Positions 1 through 8,784 of a stretch of 34,808 nucleotides of DNA are shown here, in pieces. How positions within the stretch are numbered: the stretch's first letter is position 1; every line of letters begins with the position of its first letter. The DNA is from Bacillota bacterium (GTDB lineage Bacteria > Bacillota > Clostridia > Lachnospirales > Bianqueaceae). Under the pieces are notes generated by a model. That model made no database searches and was not told the origin of the DNA. It saw only the letters and a list, made by a program, of their open reading frames with translations. The DNA lies in contig JAFZQZ010000044.1 in NCBI GenBank assembly GCA_017620135.1, positions 1 through 34,808 of the forward strand, written 5' to 3'. Both the position numbers and the translations under genes were made by a program.

Positions 1-867
1 ACTGATGGTGTTATGGCTCAGACTCGTGAGCACGTTCTGCTTGCCCGTCAGGTCGGTGTTCCCTACATCGTAGTTTTCATGAACAAGTGCGACGCTGTTG
101 ATGACGAAGAACTGCTTGAGCTGGTCGACATGGATATCCGTGACCTGCTGACCCAGTATGAGTTCCCCGGAGATGACACCCCGATCATTCGCGGAAGCGC
201 TCTGAAAGCTCTGGAAGATCCGAGCGGCGAGTGGGGCGACAAGATCCTTGAGCTCATGGATGCAGTCGATGAGTATATTCCGGATCCCGCACGTGAAGTT
301 GACAAACCTTTCCTGATGCCTGTTGAGGACATCTTCTCCATCACTGGTCGTGGTACTGTTGCTACCGGCCGTGTCGAGCGTGGTGTTCTGAAAGTTTCCG
401 ACCAGGTCGAACTGGTTGGTCTGCATCATGAGAAGAAGACCTATGTCGTTACCGGTGTTGAAATGTTCCACAAACTGCTGGATCAGGCTCAGGCTGGTGA
501 CAACATTGGTGCTCTGCTTCGTGGTATTCAGAGAACTGAGATCCAGCGTGGTCAGGTTCTTGCAAAACCCGGCAGTGTCAACCCCCATCACATTTTCAAG
601 GGTCAGGTTTACGTTCTGAAGAAAGAAGAAGGCGGCCGTCATACTCCTTTCGTATCTGACTATCGTCCTCAGTTCTATTTCAGAACCACTGACGTTACCG
701 GCGTTATCACCCTTCCCGAAGGCGTTGAGATGTGCATGCCTGGTGATCATGTCAACATGAAAGTTGAGCTGATCTACCCCGTTGCTATGGAAGAAGGTCT
801 GCGTTTCGCTATCCGTGAAGGCGGCCGTACCGTTGGTGCCGGCACTGTTACCGATATCATTGAATAA
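1..867 (+). CDS. tuf: Elongation factor Tu, 5'-truncated by window edge
   Basis: EF-Tu is the GTPase that delivers aminoacyl-tRNA to the ribosomal A site. The reading frame is open from base 1, so about 289 residues are visible and roughly the first 105 of a usual ~395 (P-loop, switch regions) lie outside. The visible part starts just after the switch II region ([11 protein letters not shown]) and includes the guanine-binding NKCD motif, then beta-barrel domains 2 and 3, ending in the family-typical GTVTDIIE. The ATG at base 13 is an internal methionine, not the start. A terminator follows 25 bases after the stop, so this is the last gene of its unit, presumably the str operon. Identification is certain. 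Confidence 0.98.
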   Translation, partial: TDGVMAQTREHVLLARQVGVPYIVVFMNKCDAVDDEELLELVDMDIRDLLTQYEFPGDDTPIIRGSALKALEDPSGEWGDKILELMDAVDEYIPDPAREVDKPFLMPVEDIFSITGRGTVATGRVERGVLKVSDQVELVGLHHEKKTYVVTGVEMFHKLLDQAQAGDNIGALLRGIQRTEIQRGQVLAKPGSVNPHHIFKGQVYVLKKEEGGRHTPFVSDYRPQFYFRTTDVTGVITLPEGVEMCMPGDHVNMKVELIYPVAMEEGLRFAIREGGRTVGAGTVTDIIE

Positions 868-892
868 TCGATAACTGCCGAAAGGCAAAATC

Positions 893-922
893 AAAAGGAG
901 CGTAGAAATACGCTCCTTTTTT
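893..922 (+). terminator. Intrinsic terminator of tuf
   Basis: A 12-bp perfect stem (893-904 pairing with 909-920) closes a GAAA loop and runs into a T tract. The A-run on the 5' side makes it potentially active in both directions. It separates tuf from the downstream exonuclease gene. Confidence 0.93.
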
Positions 923-949
923 ATCCCCGGAAGAGAGAGGAGAAATAAC

Positions 950-1705
950 GTGAAACTTGTTTCCTGGAATGTCAATGGATTAAGAGCCTGTATGGGCAAG
1001 GGATTTGAAGAAAGCTTCAAAACACTGGACGCGGATATCTTCTGCCTTCAGGAGACAAAGCTGCAGCAGGATCAGATTTGTTTCTTTCCGGAAGGATACC
1101 ATGCCTTCTGGAACCATGCGGAGAAAAAAGGATATTCGGGAACGGCGATCTTTTCCCGGAAAGAACCGATCGCGGTGACCTACGGAATAGGCAGGGAAGA
1201 GCACGATCATGAAGGCCGTGTGATCACGCTGGAATTTGACTCATTTTATATGATCACCGTTTATGTTCCGAATTCCCAGGAAGAACTGAAGAGACTTTCC
1301 TACCGAATGGAATGGGAAGACGCCTTCCTTTCATATATCATGGAGCTGGGCAAAAAGAAACCTGTCATATTCTGCGGCGATCTGAATGTCGCGCATAAGG
1401 AGATCGATCTGAAAAACCCGTCGAGCAATCATCACAATGCGGGATTCTCGGATGAGGAGAGAGGTAAATTCTCCGATCTGCTTGCCGCCGGATTTGTGGA
1501 CACGTTCCGTTTCTTCTATCCGGATCAGAAGGAGATCTATTCCTGGTGGAGCTACCGGTTCAACTCCAGAGCGCGTAACGCGGGGTGGCGGATCGACTAT
1601 TTTATCGTCAGTGAAGATCTGAAAGAACGGCTGAATGACGCAAAGATCCATACCGAAATCCTCGGATCGGACCATTGTCCGGTCGAATTGGATATAAATC
1701 TGTAA
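950..1705 (+). CDS. xth: Exodeoxyribonuclease III / AP endonuclease
   Basis: 251-residue enzyme of the ExoIII/APE1 family, which nicks DNA 5' of abasic sites and degrades 3' ends during base-excision repair. Active-site signatures are in place: SWNVNGLRA near residue 5, LQETK with metal-binding Glu35, GDLNVAH with Asp144 and Asn146, and the C-terminal GSDHCP with Asp241-His242. Length is normal (B. subtilis ExoA is about 252). The start is GTG at 950, preceded by AGAGAGGAG. No clear promoter is visible between the tuf terminator and this gene, so it may depend on read-through. Its place between tuf and rpsJ is unusual. Confidence 0.96.
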   Translation: MKLVSWNVNGLRACMGKGFEESFKTLDADIFCLQETKLQQDQICFFPEGYHAFWNHAEKKGYSGTAIFSRKEPIAVTYGIGREEHDHEGRVITLEFDSFYMITVYVPNSQEELKRLSYRMEWEDAFLSYIMELGKKKPVIFCGDLNVAHKEIDLKNPSSNHHNAGFSDEERGKFSDLLAAGFVDTFRFFYPDQKEIYSWWSYRFNSRARNAGWRIDYFIVSEDLKERLNDAKIHTEILGSDHCPVELDINL

Positions 1706-1712
1706 AAAACCG

Positions 1713-1771
1713 GAAAAAATCAAAAAAAATTAAAAATTTTTCTTGCATTGAAGTGCAGAATGTGTTACAAT
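1713..1771 (+). promoter_or_regulatory. Promoter of the S10-spc-alpha operon with UP-like A/T tract
   Basis: A sigma-A-type promoter: TTGCAT (1743-1748), a 17-base spacer, then TACAAT (1766-1771). Just upstream, 1713-1741 is almost pure A/T with phased A tracts, resembling an UP element and fitting a very strongly expressed operon. Transcription should start near 1778. The start site is inferred, not seen. Confidence 0.8.
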
Positions 1772-2006
1772 AGTCGGCGTGACATTGAGAACGAGGATCC
1801 GAGATGTTGCAGGGCCCGAAATAAAGCGGTCCTGGGAACGTTCGGGGAGTGAATGTCGGACACCAGATGTCGACGACAACGTCACTGTACAATTGAGAGT
1901 ACGTGTGCGCATTCTGCGCTTTTTTGCTTGTTTACGCAGGAAACACACGGGTAAGTGTACAGTCGCTCATAGTCGCGATCATGCGAAAATAGGAGGCTGT
2001 TTTTTT
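1772..2006 (+). promoter_or_regulatory. Structured 5' leader of rpsJ with possible attenuator
   Basis: About 230 bases of untranslated leader precede rpsJ. Visible pairings are CCCGAA (1815-1820) with TTCGGG (1841-1846), TGTCG (1855-1859) with CGACA (1874-1878), and GTAC (1887-1890) with GTAC (1899-1902). The last is followed by a short GCGCA-TTC-TGCGC hairpin (1907-1919) running into six T residues (1920-1925), which looks like a transcription attenuator. The stem is only 5 bp, so termination strength is uncertain. The regulatory role is inferred from position ahead of a ribosomal operon. Confidence 0.45.
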
Positions 2007-2324
2007 ATGGCAAAAACAACAAAGATCCGCATCACACTGAAGGCTTATGATCATCAGCTGATCGATCAGACCGCTCAGAAGATCGTGGAGACAGCGATCA
2101 GAAATGGTTCCCAGGTAAGCGGGCCTATCCCGATGCCTACTCAGAAAGAAGTTGTGACGATCCTTCGCGCCGTTCACAAGTACAAAGATGCCCGTGAACA
2201 GTTCGAACAGCGCACACATAAGAGATTGATCGATATTCTGCAGCCCACTAAAAAAACTCTGGATGCCCTTTCCAAGCTGGAACTTCCGGCAGGCGTAGAT
2301 ATCCAGGTTGCTGCAAAGAACTAA
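2007..2324 (+). CDS. rpsJ: 30S ribosomal protein S10
   Basis: S10 sits in the 30S head and also partners NusB in antitermination. The 105-residue product begins [16 protein letters not shown] and contains the VSGPIPMPT-like loop (here [20 protein letters not shown]), both typical. ATG 2007 is chosen because AGGAGG lies at 1991-1996 and family homology starts there. The same frame is open back to 1779, but that stretch is leader RNA. First gene of the long ribosomal operon. Confidence 0.97.
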   Translation: MAKTTKIRITLKAYDHQLIDQTAQKIVETAIRNGSQVSGPIPMPTQKEVVTILRAVHKYKDAREQFEQRTHKRLIDILQPTKKTLDALSKLELPAGVDIQVAAKN

Positions 2325-2356
2325 TCAGGAAACTTAAACAAACAAGCGAAACGAAA

Positions 2357-2436
2357 ACAGCAGGTTACAGCTCACATATTTGTCGGCTTAATGACCTAGG
2401 ATGAACCGCCCGGCAAAGTTCGGACGGGTCCGCTGT
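2357..2436 (+). ncRNA. Predicted three-way-junction leader RNA between rpsJ and rplC
   Basis: The 133-base rpsJ-rplC spacer folds on inspection into three contiguous helices. P1 is ACAGC (2357-2361) with GCTGT (2432-2436). P2 is AGGTTA (2362-2367) with TGACCT (2392-2397), extended by AGC (2369-2371) with GCT (2386-2388). P3 is GGAT (2399-2402) with GTCC (2428-2431), then CCG-x-CCG (2406-2412) with CGG-x-CGG (2421-2427). The helices abut with at most one unpaired base at the junction, which is unlikely by chance. The rplC ribosome binding site (2445-2450) follows at once, so a cis-regulatory r-protein leader is a reasonable guess. No U tract follows. Confidence 0.55.
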
Positions 2437-2457
2437 AGATTATTAGGAGGTTAGATC

Positions 2458-3090
2458 ATGAAGAAAGCCATCTTGGCAAAGAAGATCGGGATGACCCAGA
2501 TTTTCAATCAGGAAACCGGCGAGATGATTCCCGTTACGGTCCTGGAAGCCGGTCCCTGCACTGTTACGCAGGTCAAGACCGTTGAGAATGATGGATATTC
2601 AGCGATTCAGGTTGGATTCGGTGAGATCCGCGAGAAGCTTGTGAACAAGCCCCTGAAAGGCCAGTTCGCAAAAGCAGGCGTTGCCGTGAAGAGAGTTCTT
2701 CGCGAGTTCCGCATTGAAGGCGCTGAAGAGTACACTGTCGGCTCTGAGATCAAGGCTGATGTGTTCGAAGCTGGTGAGAAAGTCGATGTTTCCGGTACTT
2801 CCAAAGGTAAAGGATACCAGGGTACCATTCATCGCTACGGATTCCACCGCGGACCCATGGAGCATGGTTCCAAGTATCACCGCCATGCAGGTTCCCTGGG
2901 CGCGTCCAGTGATCCGGCTCGTGTATTCAAAGGAAAGAAGCTGCCCGGTCATATGGGAAGTGTCCATGTGACGGTCCAGAATCTCGAAGTTGTCCGCGCG
3001 GATGCAGAGCGCAATCTGCTCCTGATCAAGGGTTCCGTTCCCGGACCGAAGAAAGCTGTTGTTACCATCGTCAACAGCGTTAAAGCGTAA
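2458..3090 (+). CDS. rplC: 50S ribosomal protein L3
   Basis: L3 binds 23S rRNA and reaches toward the peptidyl-transferase centre. The 210-residue product starts [16 protein letters not shown] and has the conserved central segment [20 protein letters not shown] and the H-KxHR-GS-G stretch, both family signatures. ATG 2458 has AGGAGG at 2445-2450. It is separated from rpsJ by a structured spacer, unlike most junctions in this operon. Confidence 0.98.
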   Translation: MKKAILAKKIGMTQIFNQETGEMIPVTVLEAGPCTVTQVKTVENDGYSAIQVGFGEIREKLVNKPLKGQFAKAGVAVKRVLREFRIEGAEEYTVGSEIKADVFEAGEKVDVSGTSKGKGYQGTIHRYGFHRGPMEHGSKYHRHAGSLGASSDPARVFKGKKLPGHMGSVHVTVQNLEVVRADAERNLLLIKGSVPGPKKAVVTIVNSVKA

Positions 3091-3108
3091 CGGCTGAAGG
3101 AGGATAAC

Positions 3109-3729
3109 ATGGCAAAGATTGCTGTTTATACAATGGACGGCACTGAAAACGGTCAGATCGAACTGTCTGATAAGGTTTTTGGTGTAGAAGTCAATGTTCC
3201 TGTCATGCATGAGGCGGTCGTCGCTCATCTTGCGAACCGCAGACAGGGTACACAGAGTGCACTGACCCGCGCAGAAGTCAGTGGCGGCGGAAAGAAACCC
3301 TATCGTCAGAAGGGTACCGGCCGCGCCCGTCAGGGAAGTATCCGTTCTCCGCAGTGGGTCGGCGGCGGCGTCGTGTTCGCACCGAAGCCCCGTGATTATT
3401 CCAAGAAGATGAACAAGAAAGCACGCCGCCTGGCGATCAGATGTGCGCTGACCACCAGAGTGCAGGAAAACAAACTGCTGGTTCTTGAAAACCTGGATCT
3501 TCCCGAGATCAAGACCAAACAGATGCAGAAAGTGCTTGATCAGTTCGATCTTTCCAAGGCGCTGGTCGTTTTGATGTCTTCCGACACCAACGCGATCCTT
3601 TCCGCCCGCAACATCGAAGGCGTCAAGACCCTTCCCGCTGAGCAGGTGAATGTCTACGATATTCTTAAGTATGAGAATCTGGTAGCCACCAAAGATGCGA
3701 TCGCAAAGATTGAAGAGGTGTTTGAATAA
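3109..3729 (+). CDS. rplD: 50S ribosomal protein L4
   Basis: L4 lines the peptide exit tunnel through an extended loop. The 206-residue protein carries the loop signature GGGKKPYRQKGTGRARQGS and the following SPQWVGGGVVFAPKPRDY. ATG 3109 follows AAGGAGG (3097-3103). In gamma-proteobacteria L4 represses its own operon through the S10 leader; whether it does so here is unknown. Its stop overlaps the rplW start by one base. Confidence 0.98.
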   Translation: MAKIAVYTMDGTENGQIELSDKVFGVEVNVPVMHEAVVAHLANRRQGTQSALTRAEVSGGGKKPYRQKGTGRARQGSIRSPQWVGGGVVFAPKPRDYSKKMNKKARRLAIRCALTTRVQENKLLVLENLDLPEIKTKQMQKVLDQFDLSKALVVLMSSDTNAILSARNIEGVKTLPAEQVNVYDILKYENLVATKDAIAKIEEVFE

Positions 3730-4028
3730 TGGCTGACATTAAATACTATGATGTGCTGCTGAAGCCCGTCATCACTGAGAAAAGCATGGAACTGATGAGC
3801 GAACGCAAGTATACGTTCCTTGTTCATCCGGATGCCAACAAGATTCAGATCCGCGAAGCCGTCGAGAAGATGTTCGAAGGTGTGAAAGTCCAGAAGGTCA
3901 ACACCATGAACAACCGCGGCAAAAACAAAAGAAGAGGTTATACGAGCGGCCGTACGGCAGATACCAAGAAAGCCATCGTGACCCTGAAACCCGAAAGCAA
4001 AGACATCGAATTTTTTGAAGGCATCTGA
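3729..4028 (+). CDS. rplW: 50S ribosomal protein L23
   Basis: L23 sits at the tunnel exit and docks trigger factor and SRP. The 99-residue product contains the family segment LLKPVITEKSM near residue 10 and the basic loop NRGKNKRRGYTSGRT. Its ATG shares one base with the rplD stop (TAATG), with GAGGTG at 3715-3720 as ribosome binding site, so the two are translationally coupled. A 58-base spacer without evident structure separates it from rplB. Confidence 0.97.
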   Translation: MADIKYYDVLLKPVITEKSMELMSERKYTFLVHPDANKIQIREAVEKMFEGVKVQKVNTMNNRGKNKRRGYTSGRTADTKKAIVTLKPESKDIEFFEGI

Positions 4029-4086
4029 TCTTATTTAGATCGGTAATTCCACAAAGTATGGAGTATATCGAAAGGAGAAATTTGTA

Positions 4087-4923
4087 ATGGCTATCAGAAC
4101 ATATAAGCCTTATACAGCTTCTCGGAGAAACATGACGAGCTCAACGTTTGAGGAGATCACCAAGAGCACGCCTGAAAAATCTCTGACTGTCCGTGTGAAG
4201 AATACGGCAGGCCGCAACAATTACGGCAAAATCACTGTCCGTCATCATGGCGGCGGTGCGAAGAAGCTTTATCGTATCATTGATTTTAAGAGAAACAAAG
4301 ATGGGATCCCCGCAAAGGTTTCCGCCATCGAATACGATCCGAACCGCAGCGCCAATATCGCTCTTCTGGTCTACGCGGACGGAGAGAAACGCTACATTCT
4401 GGCTCCTGAAGGACTGACCGTCGGCATGACCGTCCTTTCCGGAGAAAATGTAGAGATCAGAGTCGGTAATGCACTTCCTCTGAAGAATGTTCCCACCGGT
4501 ACGAACATCCACAACCTCGAAATGAAACCCGGCAAAGGCGGCCAGATGGTCCGCGCGGCCGGAAACTCCGCTCAGTTGATGGCGAAAGAGGGCAAGTTCG
4601 CTACCCTTCGTCTTCCTTCCGGAGAAATGAGAATGGTCCCCATCGACTGCCGCGCAACGATCGGTACTGTCGGTAACGGTGATCATGAGCTGGTGAAGAT
4701 CGGTAAAGCCGGTCGTAAGAGAAACATGGGTATTCGTCCTACGGTTCGCGGTAGTGTCATGAACCCCAACGACCATCCGCATGGCGGTGGCGAAGGAAGA
4801 GCACCGGTCGGTCGTCCGAGCCCGATGACTCCCTGGGGCAAACCTGCAATGGGTCTTAAGACTCGCAAGAAGAAACATTCTGACAAGTATATCGTTCGCA
4901 GCCGTGCGAAGAACAGCAAATAA
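4087..4923 (+). CDS. rplB: 50S ribosomal protein L2
   Basis: L2 is a core protein needed for subunit association and peptidyl transfer. The 278-residue product begins [17 protein letters not shown], holds the RNA-binding OB and SH3-like domains in the middle, and has the highly conserved loop [13 protein letters not shown] at about residues 226-238, next to the peptidyl-transferase centre. Length is normal. ATG 4087 follows AAGGAG (4072-4077). Confidence 0.98.
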   Translation: MAIRTYKPYTASRRNMTSSTFEEITKSTPEKSLTVRVKNTAGRNNYGKITVRHHGGGAKKLYRIIDFKRNKDGIPAKVSAIEYDPNRSANIALLVYADGEKRYILAPEGLTVGMTVLSGENVEIRVGNALPLKNVPTGTNIHNLEMKPGKGGQMVRAAGNSAQLMAKEGKFATLRLPSGEMRMVPIDCRATIGTVGNGDHELVKIGKAGRKRNMGIRPTVRGSVMNPNDHPHGGGEGRAPVGRPSPMTPWGKPAMGLKTRKKKHSDKYIVRSRAKNSK

Positions 4924-4936
4924 GGAGGCATAATCG

Positions 4937-5218
4937 ATGTCACGTTCTTTAAAGAAAGGTCCTTTCGCGGACGACTATTTGCTTAAGAAAGTTGATGCAA
5001 TGAACGCTTCCGGCGACAAGCAGGTCATCAAGACCTGGTCCCGCCGGTCTACGATCTTCCCGTCCTTCGTTGGTCATACTTTCGCCGTTCATGACGGAAG
5101 AAAGCATGTTCCGGTGTATGTGACCGAGGATATGGTCGGACATAAGCTGGGTGAGTTCGTTTCCACCCGTACTTATCGCGGCCATGGCAAAGATGAGAAG
5201 AAAGGTAAAGTCCGTTAA
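4937..5218 (+). CDS. rpsS: 30S ribosomal protein S19
   Basis: S19 forms a complex with S13 in the 30S head and contacts 16S rRNA. The 93-residue product starts [18 protein letters not shown] and contains [24 protein letters not shown] and [12 protein letters not shown], all diagnostic. ATG 4937 follows AAGGAGG (4922-4928), which overlaps the rplB stop. Confidence 0.98.
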   Translation: MSRSLKKGPFADDYLLKKVDAMNASGDKQVIKTWSRRSTIFPSFVGHTFAVHDGRKHVPVYVTEDMVGHKLGEFVSTRTYRGHGKDEKKGKVR

Positions 5219-5240
5219 GTCGGATAGGAGGATTTAGGAA

Positions 5241-5645
5241 ATGGCGAAAGGACATAGAAGCCAAATCAAGCGGGAAAGAAACGCTCAGAAGGACGTTCGG
5301 CCGAGAGCCAGCGTGACCTTTGCGCGTATCCCCACCACAAAGGCTAAACTTGTATTGGATACCATTCGGGGCAAGGATGTTGCTCTTGCCTCTGCAATAT
5401 TAGCTTCTACTCCCAGAGAAGGTGCTCGCATCATCAGCAAGGTTCTGGATTCTGCAGTAGCTAATGCTGAATACGCAGCTTCCGAGCGTGATATGGACAT
5501 TGATACCGCTAAACTCTTCGTCGAAGAAGCGTTTGCCAATCAGGGTCCCACTCTCAAGAGGATCCGTCCGCGCAGCCAGGGCCGCGCAGACCGTATCCTG
5601 AAGAGAACCAGTCATATCACGATCATTCTGAATGAGAGAGCATAA
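5241..5645 (+). CDS. rplV: 50S ribosomal protein L22, N-terminally extended
   Basis: L22 lines the exit tunnel with a long beta hairpin. The product is 134 residues, about 20 longer than the B. subtilis protein. The excess is a basic N-terminus ([18 protein letters not shown] and following) before the core that begins near the [12 protein letters not shown] segment. The hairpin with [18 protein letters not shown] and the C-terminal TSHITIIL are intact. AGGAGG at 5226-5231 supports ATG 5241, so the extension is translated. I recall this extension from Lachnospiraceae sequences. Confidence 0.96.
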   Translation: MAKGHRSQIKRERNAQKDVRPRASVTFARIPTTKAKLVLDTIRGKDVALASAILASTPREGARIISKVLDSAVANAEYAASERDMDIDTAKLFVEEAFANQGPTLKRIRPRSQGRADRILKRTSHITIILNERA

Positions 5646-5656
5646 GGAGGAGACTC

Positions 5657-6316
5657 ATGGGTCAGAAAGTTAATCCGCATGGACTGAGAGTCGGTGTCAT
5701 CAAAGATTGGAATACCAAATGGTACGCTGATTCAAAAGAATTCGGAGATCTTCTGGTAGAGGATCACAAGATCCGTACCTTCCTGAAAGATAAACTGTAT
5801 CAGGCACAGATCTCCAAGATCGAAATCGAAAGAGCTGCCGGCCGCGTGAAAGTCGTTATCATGACGGCAAAGCCCGGTATCATTATCGGCAAGGAAGCAG
5901 CTGGAGTCAAAGCGCTGAAGGATGAGCTTCAGGCTATGACAGGTGCGAAAGTTTCCCTGAATATCGTGGAAGTCAAACGTCCGGAGAGAGACGCACAGCT
6001 GGTCGCTGAGAACATCGCTCAGCAGCTGGAGAACCGTGTTTCCTTCCGTCGTGCCATGAAGCAGGTGATGGGCCGCGCGATGAAAGCAGGGGCCAAGGGA
6101 ATCAAGACCACGGTTGGCGGTCGTGTCGGCGGCGCCGAGATCGCTCGTGACGAATCCTACAATGAAGGTGTTCTGCCTCTGCAGACTCTTCGTGCCAATA
6201 TTGACTATGGTTTTGCTGAGGCCAATACCGCTTATGGTAAGCTGGGTGTCAAGGTCTGGATCAACCATGGTGAGGTTCTTCCTGTGAAGGCCAAAAAAGA
6301 AGGGAGCGATAACTAA
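5657..6316 (+). CDS. rpsC: 30S ribosomal protein S3
   Basis: S3 guards the mRNA entry channel and takes part in the ribosomal helicase activity. The 219-residue protein starts [13 protein letters not shown] and has a KH-type RNA-binding domain with the GXXG segment [13 protein letters not shown] at about residues 73-85, then the C-terminal domain with [25 protein letters not shown] 5657 follows AAGGAGG (5644-5650). The stop overlaps the rplP start by one base. Confidence 0.98.
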   Translation: MGQKVNPHGLRVGVIKDWNTKWYADSKEFGDLLVEDHKIRTFLKDKLYQAQISKIEIERAAGRVKVVIMTAKPGIIIGKEAAGVKALKDELQAMTGAKVSLNIVEVKRPERDAQLVAENIAQQLENRVSFRRAMKQVMGRAMKAGAKGIKTTVGGRVGGAEIARDESYNEGVLPLQTLRANIDYGFAEANTAYGKLGVKVWINHGEVLPVKAKKEGSDN

Positions 6317-6753
6317 TGTTAATGCCGAAGAGAGTTAAGCATCGTAAGCAGTTCCGTGGAACGATGGCCGGCAAGGTCACCCGCGGCAACCGCATCACTT
6401 ACGGTGAATTTGGTCTGGTCGCTGCTTCTCCCGCCTGGGTCAAGTCGAATCAGATCGAGGCAGCTCGTGTCGCTATGACGCGTTATGTCAGACGTGGCGG
6501 TAAGATCTGGATCAAGATCTTCCCCGATAAGCCCATTACCGCAAAACCCGCTGAAACCCGTATGGGTTCCGGTAAAGGTTCCGTTGAGTACTGGGTAAGT
6601 GTAGTCAAGCCGGGTCGTGTGTTGTTTGAGATCGCCGGTGTCGATGAGAGTGTTGCCAGAGAGGCCCTTCGTCTGGCTATGCACAAGCTTCCCTGCAAGT
6701 GCAAGATCGTCTCTCGCGAAGAACTGGACGCGATCGTCGATGCCAAAGGCTGA
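6316..6753 (+). CDS. rplP: 50S ribosomal protein L16
   Basis: L16 helps position A- and P-site tRNAs and is needed for late 50S assembly. The 145-residue product starts [20 protein letters not shown], the usual N-terminus, which favours ATG 6316 over the in-frame ATG at 6322. The start overlaps the rpsC stop (TAATG), with AGGGAG at 6301-6306. Conserved [23 protein letters not shown] and [12 protein letters not shown] are present. Confidence 0.97.
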   Translation: MLMPKRVKHRKQFRGTMAGKVTRGNRITYGEFGLVAASPAWVKSNQIEAARVAMTRYVRRGGKIWIKIFPDKPITAKPAETRMGSGKGSVEYWVSVVKPGRVLFEIAGVDESVAREALRLAMHKLPCKCKIVSREELDAIVDAKG

Positions 6754-6786
6754 TCGCTCTAATCTGAATGAGGATGGTGAACATAA

Positions 6787-6990
6787 GTGAAGAGAAAAGA
6801 TTATTTGGAAGAACTGAACGGTAAGAATGTCGAACAGCTTCAGGCTGATCTTGTTTCCGCCAAGAAGGAACTGTTCAATCTCCGTTTTCAGAATGCTACC
6901 AACCAACTGAACAATACGGCTCGCATTAAAGAAGTTCGCAAAACGATTGCCCGCATCCAGACAGTGCTGACACAGAAGGCGAACAGTTAA
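6787..6990 (+). CDS. rpmC: 50S ribosomal protein L29
   Basis: Small helical-hairpin protein at the tunnel exit beside L23. The 67-residue product shows the family segment [22 protein letters not shown] and the C-terminal [12 protein letters not shown]. The start is GTG at 6787, with a purine-rich AGGATGG upstream that is weaker than its neighbours' sites. It ends directly against the rpsQ ribosome binding site. Confidence 0.96.
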   Translation: MKRKDYLEELNGKNVEQLQADLVSAKKELFNLRFQNATNQLNNTARIKEVRKTIARIQTVLTQKANS

Positions 6991-7005
6991 TTGGAGGACT
7001 TAACA

Positions 7006-7260
7006 TTGGAAAGAAATTTGAGAAAGACTATGGTTGGTCTTGTTTCCAGCGATAAGATGGACAAAACTGTCGTCGTGAGTGTTGTGAACAACGTTAAGCA
7101 TCCGGAATATGGCAAGATCATCAAGAGAACTTATAAACTGAAAGCCCATGACGAGAACAACGAGTGCCATGTCGGTGATCGTGTCAAAGTTATGGAAACC
7201 AGACCGCTGTCCAAGGATAAGAGATGGCGTGTGGTCGAAATCGTCGAGAAGGCAAAATAA
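7006..7260 (+). CDS. rpsQ: 30S ribosomal protein S17
   Basis: S17 is an OB-fold 16S rRNA-binding protein. The start chosen is TTG at 7006, giving an 84-residue product that begins [23 protein letters not shown] after the initiator. The in-frame TTG at 6991 is rejected because it forms part of the ribosome binding site (GGAGG, 6993-6997, 8 bases before 7006) and would add five non-homologous residues. Conserved [17 protein letters not shown] ends the protein. Confidence 0.93.
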   Translation: MERNLRKTMVGLVSSDKMDKTVVVSVVNNVKHPEYGKIIKRTYKLKAHDENNECHVGDRVKVMETRPLSKDKRWRVVEIVEKAK

Positions 7261-7278
7261 TCAGGAGGATCATAAGCC

Positions 7279-7647
7279 ATGTTACAGCAAGAAAGTAGGT
7301 TGAATGTGGCCGATAACACTGGCGCTAAAGAGCTTTTAGTGATCCGTGCACTCGGTGGTTCGACCCGTAGATATGCACATGTCGGGGATATCGTGGTTTG
7401 CTCTGTTAAAGAAGCAACACCCGGCGGTGTTGTAAAAAAAGGCGACGTAGTCAAGGCGGTCGTCGTCAGGACCAAACGCCCTGTTCGCCGTAAAGATGGC
7501 AGCTACATTCGTTTCGACGAAAATGCCGCTGTTATCATCAAAGAAGATCTGAACCCCACCGGAACCCGTATTTTTGGGCCCGTTGCCAGAGAGCTTCGTG
7601 AGAAGAAATTCATGAGAATCCTTTCACTGGCTCCTGAAGTACTGTAA
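7279..7647 (+). CDS. rplN: 50S ribosomal protein L14
   Basis: L14 is a beta-barrel protein at the subunit interface and a known binding site of the silencing factor RsfS. The 122-residue product shows [46 protein letters not shown] and [13 protein letters not shown], all typical. ATG 7279 follows AGGAGG (7263-7268). Confidence 0.98.
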   Translation: MLQQESRLNVADNTGAKELLVIRALGGSTRRYAHVGDIVVCSVKEATPGGVVKKGDVVKAVVVRTKRPVRRKDGSYIRFDENAAVIIKEDLNPTGTRIFGPVARELREKKFMRILSLAPEVL

Positions 7648-7661
7648 TGGAGGCGTCACAG

Positions 7662-7994
7662 ATGAGTAAAATGAAAATCAGAAAAGGTGACACCGTTCGG
7701 GTCATCACCGGTAAAGACAAGGGTAAAGAAGGAAAGGTCCTTTCTGTCAGTCAGGAAACTTCCCGTATCATCGTGGAAGGCGTCAATATGGTTACCAAGC
7801 ACATGAAAGCCAGCGGTGCGAACCAGGGCGGGATCGTGCATCAGGAAGCCCCGATCCATGTTTCCAACGTCATGCTTCTTCAGGGCGGGAAACCCACCCG
7901 TGTCGGTATCAAGGTTGAAACCAAGACCGAAGGCGGAAAGACGGTTACGACCCGTACCCGTTTTGCCAAAGCTACCGGCGAAGTGATCGACTAA
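7662..7994 (+). CDS. rplX: 50S ribosomal protein L24
   Basis: L24 initiates 50S assembly and carries an N-terminal KOW motif, here [22 protein letters not shown]. The start is set at ATG 7662 ([10 protein letters not shown], 110 residues). The in-frame ATG at 7647 overlaps the rplN stop but lies directly on the ribosome binding site GGAGG (7649-7653), so it would be too close to serve. The protein is coupled tightly to rplN. Confidence 0.94.
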   Translation: MSKMKIRKGDTVRVITGKDKGKEGKVLSVSQETSRIIVEGVNMVTKHMKASGANQGGIVHQEAPIHVSNVMLLQGGKPTRVGIKVETKTEGGKTVTTRTRFAKATGEVID

Positions 7995-8009
7995 TAGGAG
8001 GTATGTATC

Positions 8010-8549
8010 GTGAGCCGAATGAAAGAAAACTATAAGAACAATATCGTTCCCGGTATGATCAAAAAGTTCGGTTATTCCAATCCGATGGAAGTTCCGAAAC
8101 TTGACAAGATCGTTATCAACATGGGTGTCGGCGAAGCCAAGGAAAATCCGAAAGCCCTCGAAGGCGCGATCGCGGATCTGACCCAGATCGCCGGCCAGAA
8201 GCCCATTATCACTAAGGCCAAGAAGTCTATCGCTAACTTTAAGGTTCGTGAAGGCATGCAGATTGGCTGCAAAGTTACCCTGCGCGGCGAAAAGATGTAT
8301 GATTTCGCAGACCGTCTGATCTCTCTGGCACTTCCCCGTGTCCGTGACTTCCGCGGTGTTTCCGCTGATTCCTTTGATGGCCGCGGCAACTATGCCCTGG
8401 GTATCAAGGAACAGCTGATCTTCCCCGAGATCAGTTACGACAAGATCGACAAAGTCCGCGGTATGGATATCGTCTTTGTCACGACCGCAAAAACCGATGA
8501 GGAAGCCAAAGAACTGCTGGCTCTCATGGGAATGCCCTTTGTAAAGTAA
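8010..8549 (+). CDS. rplE: 50S ribosomal protein L5
   Basis: L5 binds 5S rRNA and contacts the P-site tRNA and S13. The 179-residue product shows [11 protein letters not shown] near residue 30, [21 protein letters not shown], and [24 protein letters not shown] near the C-terminus. The start is GTG 8010, 8 bases after AGGAGG (7996-8001). The ATG at 8019 is possible but less well spaced. Confidence 0.97.
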   Translation: MSRMKENYKNNIVPGMIKKFGYSNPMEVPKLDKIVINMGVGEAKENPKALEGAIADLTQIAGQKPIITKAKKSIANFKVREGMQIGCKVTLRGEKMYDFADRLISLALPRVRDFRGVSADSFDGRGNYALGIKEQLIFPEISYDKIDKVRGMDIVFVTTAKTDEEAKELLALMGMPFVK

Positions 8550-8576
8550 GCGAATAGTTAGGAGGTTAAATTTTCC

Positions 8577-8762
8577 ATGGCCAAAACTTCTATGAAGATC
8601 AAACAGCAGCGTAAACCGAAGTTCTCTACCAGAGCTTATACCCGTTGCAAGATCTGCGGCCGTCCGCATAGCGTGCTTCGTAAATATGGCATTTGCCGAA
8701 TCTGTTTCCGTGAACTTGCCTACAAGGGTGAAATTCCGGGTGTAAAAAAAGCAAGCTGGTAA
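8577..8762 (+). CDS. rpsN: 30S ribosomal protein S14, zinc-binding type Z
   Basis: A 61-residue S14 of the short zinc-dependent type (sometimes called rpsZ). The ribbon is seen as CKIC (about residues 24-27) and CRIC (about 40-43). It assembles into the 30S head. ATG 8577 has AGGAGG at 8560-8565, with a rather long 11-base spacing. No zinc-free S14 paralogue is visible in this window. Confidence 0.97.
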   Translation: MAKTSMKIKQQRKPKFSTRAYTRCKICGRPHSVLRKYGICRICFRELAYKGEIPGVKKASW

Positions 8763-8784
8763 GCTTAACTAGGAGGTAAATCAG

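Noticed and set aside
1779-2006. N-terminal extension of the rpsJ frame
   Set aside because: Homology to S10 starts at 2007 with AGGAGG just before it; the upstream part lies in the untranslated leader and overlaps the predicted start of transcription.
7656-8669. 337-residue open frame on the minus strand across rplX-rplE-rpsN
   Set aside because: It is antisense to three certain ribosomal protein genes, has no ribosome binding site, and its residue pattern reflects the codon bias of the plus-strand genes.
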